Notes under the pieces: model-generated | The model's database searches: none | What the model saw: the letters and a program-made list of their open reading frames with translations, nothing else | Told to the model about the DNA's origin: nothing | Source of the DNA: a virus | Direction: 5' to 3' (one strand) | Virus record (IMG/VR): IMGVR_UViG_3300047198_000009 | Coordinates: 1 to 46,715 of that record | Length of the DNA: 46,715 nt | Program-made: the position numbers and the translations under genes | Shown: positions 1 through 5,662 of the stretch, piece by piece | Numbering within the stretch: position 1 is the first letter of the stretch | Layout: every line of letters begins with the position of its first letter

Positions 1-26
1 CCGTTACCCGCGCCGTGGATAGGCCG
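1..26. repeat. Left terminal 26-bp unit
   Basis: This matches the last 26 bases of the window at 23 of 26 positions, and the final 15 bases are identical. If the molecule is circular the two units would lie in tandem. It could be an assembly overlap, although three mismatches argue against a simple duplicate end, or part of a terminus, packaging or origin site. Confidence 0.7.
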
Positions 27-188
27 CCAAGCGAAAATCGTGGGCGGGGGGGGGTCCAAGAAGGGTTGGTTGGGACTCCCCGGCCCCGGGGCGAAGGGTG
101 CCACCCCCGGCCCTACGTCCGATAATTGGATAGGGGCGGATGGCATAGGGCGCGCAAATAAATAATTGAATAAATAAAAAGATTTTAC
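27..188. other. Non-coding GC-rich left end
   Basis: No convincing gene is visible here. The stretch holds a run of nine G at about 45-53 and a palindromic CCCCGG/CCGGGG cluster near 80-90. It then shifts abruptly to an AT-rich segment (about 155-188) leading into the first promoter. With the right end it forms the divergent control region between the two transcription arms. Confidence 0.5.
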
Positions 189-216
189 TTGCATTTGCCA
201 GGATATGTGTTATACT
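189..216 (+). promoter_or_regulatory. Sigma70-like early promoter
   Basis: TTGCAT (189-194), a 16-nt spacer and TATACT (211-216). The base triplet before the -10 is TGT, an extended -10. The spacer carries GGATATG, also found before the -10 box of the promoter at 2031. It would drive the first small genes. Confidence 0.6.
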
Positions 217-261
217 ATGGGTAGCAGTAAACAACGAATTGAAAACTTAATAGGAGGGCAC

Positions 262-477
262 ATGATGGGTAGCGTAAGAGCAATATCCCAAACCATCGAC
301 ATTGTATACTCAGAAGACGACGGGGGATATTATCTTCAAGAGTACAAGCTTGACGGCAAAGGAACAACAAGGACAAGCCAGATATTTGCAACGCCAGTGC
401 TGGCAAAAGCCGCGTTAAGAATATCGAGGACAACACCTAATGCAATATCAGCTGTCAAGTGGTCAAAGTGGGATTAA
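262..477 (+). CDS. Small hypothetical protein, first early gene
   Basis: A 71-residue protein of unknown function. The start is set by a strong AGGAGG-type site at about 252-257, 4-5 nt before two consecutive ATGs (262 and 265). The sequence is soluble and polar: DIVYSEDDGGYYLQEYKLDG, then an alanine-rich helix and the end KWSKWD. Its strand-then-helix layout loosely recalls the MSWSIEIKD pair at 2842 and 3479, but I would not claim homology. As the first gene after the left-end promoter it is probably expressed immediately on infection. Confidence 0.7.
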   Translation: MMGSVRAISQTIDIVYSEDDGGYYLQEYKLDGKGTTRTSQIFATPVLAKAALRISRTTPNAISAVKWSKWD

Positions 478-623
478 GCCACGGACGGCTTGCAATAATA
501 ACGAATAATTAAGGGGATAACCGATGAAACACAAAACAACAGTAGAACAGCAGCCAAAACCAATACCACACCCGGAAACCGTCGCCTTGTGGGCGATAAT
601 CCGGCAGTATATACGGCGGACAG
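475..623 (+). repeat. 149-bp direct repeat, copy 1
   Basis: Nearly identical to 926-1074, with one visible difference (CCACGG versus CCATGG). It contains an intergenic leader, a ribosome binding site and the first 33 codons of a small gene. Confidence 0.9.
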
Positions 624-676
624 ACGTAAGGCGCAAAGCCAACTATATTGCGGACGAACGAAGCCGCCCGCGATAA
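524..676 (+). CDS. Small basic hypothetical protein, copy 1
   Basis: A 50-residue protein beginning MKHKTTVEQQPKPIPHPETV, followed by an amphipathic helix (ALWAIIRQYIRR) and a basic tail ending ERSRPR. AAGGGGA at about 511-517 is the ribosome binding site for ATG 524. The first 33 codons lie in a 149-bp repeat, so they recur exactly at 975-1082, where the copy ends two codons later. The function is unknown. The basic helix would fit nucleic acid or protein binding, but this is only a guess. Confidence 0.6.
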   Translation: MKHKTTVEQQPKPIPHPETVALWAIIRQYIRRTDVRRKANYIADERSRPR

Positions 677-694
677 TAAATAGGAGGATTGACA

Positions 695-928
695 ATGACG
701 CATTGCAGGCAAGTGCAAAACAAGGGTTTGCGGTTTATCAAAGCCGCAAGAAAACTTTTGGGCAGGGTACCATTTTTGGGCAACGCTGATATGTATAGAG
801 TTTACAAAGCCATATATGCCTGTGAAGCTCTGATAAAATGCAGGCGGATAAACTTACAAAAAGGCAGCTGTGAAGGATGTGCATGCTGCACTAAAAACGC
901 AAAGTGCTATAGACAATCAGCATTTTAA
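695..928 (+). CDS. Small Cys-rich hypothetical protein
   Basis: A 77-residue protein starting at ATG 695, set by AGGAGG at 682-687. The N-terminal part is basic (LRFIKAARKLLGRVPFLG). The C-terminal part carries several cysteines (GSCEGCACCTKNAKC), which suggests metal binding. It sits between the two copies of the 149-bp repeat, so it may have been inserted between or duplicated with its flanks. The function is unknown. Confidence 0.65.
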   Translation: MTHCRQVQNKGLRFIKAARKLLGRVPFLGNADMYRVYKAIYACEALIKCRRINLQKGSCEGCACCTKNAKCYRQSAF

Positions 929-1074
929 GCCATGGACGGCTTGCAATAATAACGAATAATTAAGGGGATAACCGATGAAACACAAAACAACAGTAGAACA
1001 GCAGCCAAAACCAATACCACACCCGGAAACCGTCGCCTTGTGGGCGATAATCCGGCAGTATATACGGCGGACAG
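926..1074 (+). repeat. 149-bp direct repeat, copy 2
   Basis: The second copy of 475-623. Homology stops sharply after CGGACAG; downstream sequences are unrelated, so the gene it carries has a different C-terminus. Confidence 0.9.
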
Positions 1075-1082
1075 GGCGATAA
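975..1082 (+). CDS. Small hypothetical protein, truncated copy 2
   Basis: A 35-residue protein whose first 33 residues equal those of the gene at 524-676. The frame then ends after Gly-Arg because the repeat boundary joins new sequence. The ribosome binding site is inside the repeat and is identical. It may be a truncated duplicate or a functional short version; the perfect conservation of the coding part suggests a recent event. Confidence 0.5.
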   Translation: MKHKTTVEQQPKPIPHPETVALWAIIRQYIRRTGR

Positions 1083-1107
1083 TCGCCGGGATAGGAGAGA
1101 TTGAACA

Positions 1108-1308
1108 ATGAAAACAGATAAATATACAGTCGATTTTGCACCAGACGGCAAAAACTATCACACTATAAAAACCGGCAATATATCGCGCCTATGGGATTAT
1201 TTTTGTTTTTCAAAAGACATACAGCTTCAGTGTTTATTAAACAAACAAGCTCGGTTTAGATTAGTCAACGCCACGACCAAACAAGTCATAGGAGTATATC
1301 CAAAATAG
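1108..1308 (+). CDS. Small hypothetical protein
   Basis: A 66-residue protein (MKTDKYTVDFAPDGKNYHTI...) with a ribosome binding site TAGGAGAG at about 1091-1098 before ATG 1108. It appears mixed beta/alpha and soluble, and ends with a short TTKQVIGVYPK strand. It is the last gene before the long gene-free region and is followed by a terminator hairpin. I do not recognise the family. Confidence 0.65.
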   Translation: MKTDKYTVDFAPDGKNYHTIKTGNISRLWDYFCFSKDIQLQCLLNKQARFRLVNATTKQVIGVYPK

Positions 1309-1321
1309 CTCTTCCTTCTCA

Positions 1322-1345
1322 CCCGGCGCAACGCCGGGGATTTTC
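1322..1345 (+). terminator. Rho-independent terminator
   Basis: A 7-bp GC stem (CCCGGCG/CGCCGGG) with a three-base loop, followed by GATTTTCC. It closes the first early transcription unit. Confidence 0.65.
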
Positions 1346-2030
1346 CTTCACCGGGCCTGGGGGCCGAGGCGGTCTCCAGGCCCGCCTCCATTTAATCAAT
1401 GCCCGTTATTTAATTAAAAATGGGCATACCCCTATTATTGATTTAATATGGCCTATTTCCTATTTAATTGCCCCGCGTCAATCCTGGGGCGTTTACGGCG
1501 TTAATTAAAACCGCATTTTTGATTTAATAATGAGGGTAGTGGCGTTTTTGATTTAATATGACACTATACTGCTATAAGGACTACTGGCGGAGGGTCCTCA
1601 ACCCCGCCCCGCCCCCCGCCACTATACCTTATACCAGCATACCGTGTTTTTGAATTGATATTGAGGGTGCGTGTGTAGTGAGTAGCCGTGTGTATTTTTT
1701 GAAAATCTATCTATACCACTCATAAGTCGAGTATTGACAAGGTAAGAGTAGCCAATGGTACGGCTGAGTCAGATAAATCGTGTTTATACGCGGGGCCATG
1801 TCGTAAAGTGTATATCACTTTTTATAAGTTTTTATTTTTATAATATAAAATATGATATATACTATTATCCCATTCTATAATTTATAATGATAATGCTATA
1901 CATAGTAATACTCACTATACCAAAGCCGGGATATTAAATTAAAAACGGGAATTTTTTGGTATAGATAAAATGTTCTACCTATACCCGTTGCCCTACCCCA
2001 ACCCCCGCACACGGCTACTCAATTTAACCC
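1346..2030. other. Gene-free AT-rich region, candidate replication origin
   Basis: About 690 bp without a gene. Four related T-rich units TTGATTTAATA or variants lie at about 1434, 1517, 1547 and 1649. Five CTATACC motifs in either orientation lie near 1623, 1712, 1914, 1955 and 1975. A very AT-rich block at about 1818-1912 could unwind. A 14-bp inverted repeat brackets 1679-2021. Several hairpins are present, including GGGCCTGG/CCAGGCCC near 1351-1376. Iteron-like repeats plus an AT-rich block are typical of origins; the assignment is inferred. Confidence 0.5.
1679..2021. repeat. 14-bp perfect inverted repeat bracketing the AT-rich block
   Basis: TGAGTAGCCGTGTG at 1679-1692 and its exact reverse complement at 2008-2021. 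The second arm lies 9 bases before the promoter -35 box at 2031. It could be an operator pair or an origin boundary. Confidence 0.75.
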
Positions 2031-2059
2031 TTGACAGCCCCGCCTGGATATGGTATAAT
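2031..2059 (+). promoter_or_regulatory. Perfect consensus sigma70 promoter
   Basis: TTGACA (2031-2036), a 17-nt spacer and TATAAT (2054-2059), with an extended -10 (TGG). It is followed by a ribosome binding site AAAGGAG and ATG 2082. It should be a strong host-polymerase promoter for the small-gene run. Confidence 0.9.
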
Positions 2060-2081
2060 ACAGAAAAATGAAAGGAGAATT

Positions 2082-2336
2082 ATGTTAGGCGAAAAAACAG
2101 ATAGAACAGTATCAGACGATAAATTTATCCAGAAATTTATTGATGGCCTCGAAAAACCGCGACTATATTCTGTCGCTGATTTGTTTCGATTGTGGTCTGA
2201 TTATGCGCTGGACGGCGGCTATCCACAAGGCCAAACCCCCGCGACGTTTACCCGGTTACTCTATAAACATACAAACGTCGTCTCCCACAGGCCGCGAATA
2301 GACGGAAAACAGGTAAAAAGCGTATGGATTCGATGA
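2082..2336 (+). CDS. Small winged-helix-like protein
   Basis: An 84-residue protein. AAAGGAG 5 nt upstream of ATG 2082 decides the start. The sequence YSVADLFRLWSDYA...TPATFTRLLYKHTNVVSHRP resembles a helix-turn-helix/winged-helix fold, and the C-terminus (RIDGKQVKSVWIR) looks like a wing strand. The next gene has a similar layout. It is the first gene after a consensus promoter, so an early DNA-binding or regulatory role is plausible but inferred. Confidence 0.6.
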   Translation: MLGEKTDRTVSDDKFIQKFIDGLEKPRLYSVADLFRLWSDYALDGGYPQGQTPATFTRLLYKHTNVVSHRPRIDGKQVKSVWIR

Positions 2337-2698
2337 GTTTAATAAGAGAATATATAAAAGCCCTGCCTATTGACCAGTGGTTTACCCTGGACGACTTACA
2401 TAATTGGTATTCAGCCGAACATCCCGGATTGTCCCGGCGTAAATTCGGGCTGATTGTTAGCGAGATATATACCGTTCACGACCCGCGAATTAACGGGGTG
2501 CAGAAAGCGAGCATATACACGGGCGAACGGCCCCCCGAACCAGTGATAAACCCCGTGACGCGATATTGCCCACGATGCCGGACGGTTAAATCGCTGGATG
2601 ATTTTTACAACCCGCCGGGATATTGTAAGCCGTGTACTGTGCAATATGCCCGTTCTTACTACAGGGCATATATCAGCCCCCGAACACGGCGAAAATAA
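2324..2698 (+). CDS. Winged-helix-like protein with C-terminal zinc finger
   Basis: About 124 residues. The N-terminal half (LIREYIKALPIDQWFTLDDL...RRKFGLIVSEIY) resembles the preceding gene and looks like a winged helix. Residues about 82-105 carry CPRC and CKPC pairs (CPRCRTVKSLDDFYNPPGYC), a zinc-binding module like the one at the N-terminus of endonuclease VII-type HNH proteins. The HNH core is absent. ATG 2324 overlaps the previous gene; ATG 2333 forms an ATGA overlap with its stop and is an equally good start. A DNA-binding role is inferred. Confidence 0.6.
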   Translation: MDSMSLIREYIKALPIDQWFTLDDLHNWYSAEHPGLSRRKFGLIVSEIYTVHDPRINGVQKASIYTGERPPEPVINPVTRYCPRCRTVKSLDDFYNPPGYCKPCTVQYARSYYRAYISPRTRRK

Positions 2699-2721
2699 TT
2701 TTTATTTTAGCCGGATTTTAC

Positions 2722-2749
2722 TTGACTTGTTCGGCGGATAGTGTATAGT
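2722..2749 (+). promoter_or_regulatory. Sigma70-like promoter
   Basis: TTGACT (2722-2727), a 16-nt spacer and TATAGT (2744-2749). It lies in the gap between 2698 and 2842. Confidence 0.6.
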
Positions 2750-2841
2750 TTATATAGGCAGGACAGGAAATAGGCCGCGTATGTATTACGCTCTCGACCG
2801 TAAAAACCAGTCCTGCCCGGAATTATAAAAGGGGATACGAT

Positions 2842-3048
2842 ATGAGCTGGTCGATAGAGATTAAAGATATAAATGGGGCCTGGCATGCGATACATAGGCC
2901 AGGAAAATTTCCCGAAGAATTTAACACGGCAAAAGAGGCCCGCACGGTTTTGGAATATCTATACCCACAAGAAATAGCTGCACAGCGCGCAGGCGGGGAC
3001 GCGATTGTAAAAATCAGAAACAACAGTTTAGCTTTTCAAGGGGGTTAA
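2842..3048 (+). CDS. Small hypothetical protein, MSWSIEIKD family copy 1
   Basis: A 68-residue protein with a beta strand (MSWSIEIKD), then a helix (TAKEARTVLEYLYPQEIA) and a final strand (AIVKIRNN). It is paralogous to 3479-3691, sharing the first nine residues and the AFQGG end. GGGGATACGAT precedes the ATG. The function is unknown. Neither copy has catalytic-looking residues, so a small binding protein is the simplest guess. Confidence 0.7.
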   Translation: MSWSIEIKDINGAWHAIHRPGKFPEEFNTAKEARTVLEYLYPQEIAAQRAGGDAIVKIRNNSLAFQGG

Positions 3049-3109
3049 ATAAAATACGGGCACGGCCACGCGGTGCGCTACGGCGCGACCTGGCTCGATG
3101 CCCGACACG

Positions 3110-3137
3110 GCGGGGTTTGATACGCGATAAGCCCCGC
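3110..3137 (+). terminator. Possible terminator hairpin
   Basis: A GCGGGG/CCCCGC stem extended by three weaker pairs, with a 10-nt loop. It is followed by TTGG rather than a clean T run, so termination is uncertain. Confidence 0.4.
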
Positions 3138-3165
3138 TTGGTATTATAAATTTTAGGAGATTGAT

Positions 3166-3408
3166 ATGAAGATTGAAACGTACCGGGATATATTAAATAG
3201 CCCAAAAGAATACGAACGCTTGATAGAGTTTGTAAGGCAATTAAAACGGGTAATCCCGCTTGAATGGCTGGACGTAAACGACTGGGCTTGCAATTTATGC
3301 CCTGGCGTATATGTCCACGGGCGGACTAATCAGTTTAAGACGCGGCGGTATTGCCGATGCTCTAAATACGACTTGAAACTGGCGATTAAGTTTTACCAGG
3401 ATAATTGA
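3166..3408 (+). CDS. Small hypothetical protein with Cys residues
   Basis: An 80-residue protein (MKIETYRDILNSPKEYERLI...) with WACNLC and YCRC pairs at about residues 43-66 that could bind zinc. TAGGAG precedes ATG 3166 with good spacing. It is flanked by the two MSWSIEIKD paralogues and ends just before a strong GC hairpin. The function is unknown. Confidence 0.65.
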   Translation: MKIETYRDILNSPKEYERLIEFVRQLKRVIPLEWLDVNDWACNLCPGVYVHGRTNQFKTRRYCRCSKYDLKLAIKFYQDN

Positions 3409-3421
3409 GTTTTTCTCCCAA

Positions 3422-3453
3422 GGGGCCGGGTAACTCCTAAACAGCCCGGCCCC
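3422..3453 (+). terminator. GC-rich hairpin, probable terminator
   Basis: A 9-bp perfect stem (GGGGCCGGG at 3422-3430, CCCGGCCCC at 3445-3453) with a 14-nt loop. A short pyrimidine-rich tail (GCCTCCTTT) follows. Confidence 0.5.
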
Positions 3454-3478
3454 GCCTCCTTTATGAAGGGAATTGATT

Positions 3479-3691
3479 ATGAGTTGGTCGATAGAGATTA
3501 AAGACGCTGACGGAATCTGGCACGGCGTTCACCCGAATTTACCTAACGCGGAACCAGCAGAGTTTAAGACGGCTAAAGAAGCCCGAACAATACTTGAGTT
3601 TTGTTACCCACAGCAAGTAGCAAAACAACGGGCGGGCGGGGAAACCATTGTTAAAATTCGCAATAATAGAACAGCTTTTCAAGGGGGCTGA
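3479..3691 (+). CDS. Small hypothetical protein, MSWSIEIKD family copy 2
   Basis: A 70-residue paralogue of 2842-3048. Both begin MSWSIEIKD and end IVKIRNN..AFQGG; the middle has diverged and carries a short insertion. The start ATG 3479 is preceded by GAAGGGA. Tandem duplication with an unrelated gene left between is the likely history. Confidence 0.7.
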   Translation: MSWSIEIKDADGIWHGVHPNLPNAEPAEFKTAKEARTILEFCYPQQVAKQRAGGETIVKIRNNRTAFQGG

Positions 3692-3693
3692 TT

Positions 3694-3783
3694 ATGAATG
3701 AGCTACCGTTCGGGCTATGGATTATCCCGATTATATTTGTGGGCCTGATTTTAATGGCGATTGTTGGGAAACGAAAATTTTAA
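3694..3783 (+). CDS. 29-residue single-membrane-span peptide
   Basis: ATG 3694 encodes 29 residues: a short polar start, a hydrophobic stretch (WIIPIIFVGLILMAIVG) long enough to cross a membrane, and a basic KRKF tail that would stay in the cytoplasm. AGGGGG 8-10 nt upstream, at the end of the preceding gene, can serve as the ribosome binding site. The fit between neighbours is tight. It may be a membrane effector or holin-like peptide; this is unproven. Confidence 0.5.
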   Translation: MNELPFGLWIIPIIFVGLILMAIVGKRKF

Positions 3784-3794
3784 GGGAGAAAATT

Positions 3795-4091
3795 ATGCTG
3801 CAAGGTCAGAGAATGAAGTTTACGCAGGCAGAGTTAGACCACATGAAAATGCTTGATAGAGCGGCAGAGCAACGCCGAGAATGCGCTGATAAGCAACGCC
3901 AGGGCCTGATACCGTCCCCCGGTAGTAAACTTTGGGACATAGAGTTTAAGGACGGCACGAAAATACAAGCATACGCCCCCACAGCCACAGCCGCTAAGGA
4001 ATTGGCTGAGGGCGGGCGCAGGTCTATGAACCAGGCGGGCGTAACCGCCCTGGACGAACGGGTTAAGAGCATTAAGGAGGTAGTAAAATGA
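3795..4091 (+). CDS. Hypothetical protein
   Basis: A 98-residue protein. The start at ATG 3795 is chosen because AAGGGAG lies just upstream; an upstream in-frame extension lacks such a site and would overlap the membrane peptide. The N-terminal part is a charged helix (FTQAELDHMKMLDRAAEQRR). The second half (LWDIEFKDGTKIQAYAPTATAAKELAEGG) is a beta-beta-alpha unit like those seen in the MSWSIEIKD pair. The stop overlaps the next start as ATGA. Confidence 0.65.
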   Translation: MLQGQRMKFTQAELDHMKMLDRAAEQRRECADKQRQGLIPSPGSKLWDIEFKDGTKIQAYAPTATAAKELAEGGRRSMNQAGVTALDERVKSIKEVVK

Positions 4092-4327
4092 ATTGTAACT
4101 GTCCGAATAGGATTATAACCGCCTGTTCACTTGAAAGGCCCAAACGGCGGGCCTACGGCGCAAAGGGCTGGAGTAGATGCTGGACTTTTAATTTGGCAGA
4201 CGGGCGTAATATAGACCGTTACGCTATTGTAAGCCGCTTCAAACGGGATTTAGTTGTTAGTCCCGTTGGTTTTCACTATAACAATACTTCTACGATTTTA
4301 ACGCCTGATTGCCCGGTGAAAAAATGA
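4088..4327 (+). CDS. Hypothetical protein
   Basis: A 79-residue basic protein starting in an ATGA overlap with the previous gene. It has an N-terminal CNCPNR and a mixed beta pattern (GWSRCWTFNLADGRNIDRYAI). It ends in another ATGA overlap with the next gene, so translation is probably coupled. The family is not recognised. Confidence 0.6.
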   Translation: MNCNCPNRIITACSLERPKRRAYGAKGWSRCWTFNLADGRNIDRYAIVSRFKRDLVVSPVGFHYNNTSTILTPDCPVKK

Positions 4328-4581
4328 GAAAATTCTACGGCGAATTTAACAGGAACGGCTACCAGATATTTGAACAGGGCATCCACGACCGCGACCCCGA
4401 ATATCAGGCCGGGAATTGCCGGTATGATACGGGCCAGACGCTGCCCGTGGGGGCTGAGGGGACGCTGGATGTTGTCGAGTTAGAGGAGTTTTGTAATTCG
4501 ACTGGGATTGAGATAGCAAACGAAAATAGTGGCGAGTGGCTTGGCTGTTCGCAGATTGATGATTATGATATTGAGTATTGA
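4324..4581 (+). CDS. Hypothetical acidic protein
   Basis: An 85-residue protein beginning MRKFYGEFNRNGYQIFEQGI and ending in an acidic tail (IDDYDIEY). The start is set by ATGA overlap with the preceding stop. It is clearly part of the coupled small-gene run. The acidic character could suit a DNA-mimic or a host-protein inhibitor, but nothing specific supports this. Confidence 0.6.
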   Translation: MRKFYGEFNRNGYQIFEQGIHDRDPEYQAGNCRYDTGQTLPVGAEGTLDVVELEEFCNSTGIEIANENSGEWLGCSQIDDYDIEY

Positions 4582-4583
4582 TT

Positions 4584-4781
4584 ATGAATGAGATTGTCCG
4601 CTTGCCAGTGAAGAAGTTTAATTATTATATCCGGCGGGGCTGGATTAAATGGGTAAGCGGCCCCTGCGACGGTTTTGGTTGCCGCACACATTGCAAATGG
4701 CGGGGCGTAATTTACAGTTGGTTGCCTGAATTTCCTCGCACAGGACAGGTTGTCGCTTTAATCCCGGTGAATGATGCCTAA
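4584..4781 (+). CDS. Hypothetical protein
   Basis: A 65-residue basic protein (MNEIVRLPVKKFNYYIRRGW...) with CDGFGCRTHCKW, a possible metal site, near the middle. ATG 4584 is 3 nt after the previous stop. The end overlaps the start of the next gene. The function is unknown. Confidence 0.55.
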   Translation: MNEIVRLPVKKFNYYIRRGWIKWVSGPCDGFGCRTHCKWRGVIYSWLPEFPRTGQVVALIPVNDA

Positions 4782-5067
4782 GTGTATTGTCTGCCATAAG
4801 CCGATTACGAAAAACCAAGGTCGGATTTACACACTGACCCCGACCCGATGTACACCCAGCAGCCACGAGACACGGCAGATTAGTTGGCATACTGATTGCG
4901 ACGCTGACCCTGCCGTGCTCGTGGCTTGCGAAGCGGCGGATATTAAAACCGAAAAACAAATTACCCGTGAACATATTTATTGGAAGAAATTCTATGAAGC
5001 TAATCCACAATATAACATTTGCCCTGATACTGTTATCATCGACCCCGGCCTTGGCCCGCACGTTTGA
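4771..5067 (+). CDS. Hypothetical zinc-binding protein
   Basis: About 98 residues with two adjacent ATGs (4771, 4774). CIVCHKPI near the N-terminus and a later WHTDCDADPAV could form a treble-clef zinc site (CxxC...HxxC). Residues about 60-98 overlap, in another frame, the signal peptide of the 3D-domain gene starting at 4994. The long overlap makes the C-terminal part less certain. Confidence 0.5.
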   Translation: MMPKCIVCHKPITKNQGRIYTLTPTRCTPSSHETRQISWHTDCDADPAVLVACEAADIKTEKQITREHIYWKKFYEANPQYNICPDTVIIDPGLGPHV

Positions 5068-5365
5068 AGCTAATGTAAGCGGATATTGCCTATGCGAAAA
5101 GTGTTGCGGTCGATGGACAAAGGTTTACCCGCGCCGAACGGCGTCCGGCCATGTAATCAAGCCGGGCGATAAGTTTGTTGCGGCCCCCCGCAATATCCCA
5201 TTCGGGACGCTGATTGTGATACCGGGGTATAATAACGGCAGGCCCGTCCCCGTGTTAGACCGAGGGGGAGCGATTAAGGGGAATAAACTCGACCTGTTTT
5301 TTCCGACGCATAAGGCCGCGTTGGAGTGGGGCCGCCGAAAAATTATTGTAAAAATTGCGGAATAA
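4994..5365 (+). CDS. Secreted 3D-domain cell-wall enzyme
   Basis: A 123-residue protein. Residues 1-21 (MKLIHNITFALILLSSTPAL and Ala) are a signal peptide. The rest is a 3D (Asp-Asp-Asp) domain, a double-psi beta-barrel as in MltA/YorM/RlpA-type proteins: ASGHVIKPGDKFVAAPRNIP, VLDRGGAIKG and NKLDLFF carry the conserved Asp residues. The family acts on peptidoglycan, mostly as lytic transglycosylases. The start is chosen at ATG 4994 with GGAAG upstream. It is the only recognisable wall-degrading enzyme in the window, so it may act as a signal-dependent endolysin. Its position in the early arm is unusual. Confidence 0.75.
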   Translation: MKLIHNITFALILLSSTPALARTFEANVSGYCLCEKCCGRWTKVYPRRTASGHVIKPGDKFVAAPRNIPFGTLIVIPGYNNGRPVPVLDRGGAIKGNKLDLFFPTHKAALEWGRRKIIVKIAE

Positions 5366-5368
5366 TGC

Positions 5369-5397
5369 TTGACAAACCGATTGGGATGTGGTAGAAA
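5369..5397 (+). promoter_or_regulatory. Weak promoter-like sequence
   Basis: TTGACA (5369-5374), a 17-nt spacer and TAGAAA (5392-5397). The -10 overlaps the ribosome binding site of the next gene, so it may be a chance match, although the spacer again contains GGATGTGG like other promoters here. Confidence 0.35.
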
Positions 5398-5404
5398 GGG
5401 AAAT

Positions 5405-5584
5405 ATGAGAAAGTTTATAGGGTATAAGATTTGGTTGCACCTTGAGGCAATAAACGAGAACGAGGATACCTATGAGGACTGTTTACCCCCGGAGGAAATA
5501 GCTAAATTCAAGGGCGTAAAGTCCTTAGACGAGGCCGAACGGGTATTTAACGGAATCGTGGACAGGTTAGCGGGGGAAATGTGA
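5405..5584 (+). CDS. Small acidic hypothetical protein
   Basis: A 59-residue protein (MRKFIGYKIWLHLEAINENE...). AAAGGGA precedes ATG 5405. It is predicted to be helical and acidic, with PPEEIAKFKGVKSLDEAERV near the middle. The function is unknown. Confidence 0.6.
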   Translation: MRKFIGYKIWLHLEAINENEDTYEDCLPPEEIAKFKGVKSLDEAERVFNGIVDRLAGEM

Positions 5585-5662
5585 TTAAAACCAGACGAAC
5601 CCGAACCCCTTCCCCCGCCGTATTGAGGTGGTCGGGATATTTAAGAAAGGCAGGGTAGTCCA

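Noticed and set aside
1735-1770. TTGACA at about 1735 as a promoter
   Set aside because: The matching -10 position reads TACGGC, which is poor, and no gene starts soon after it.
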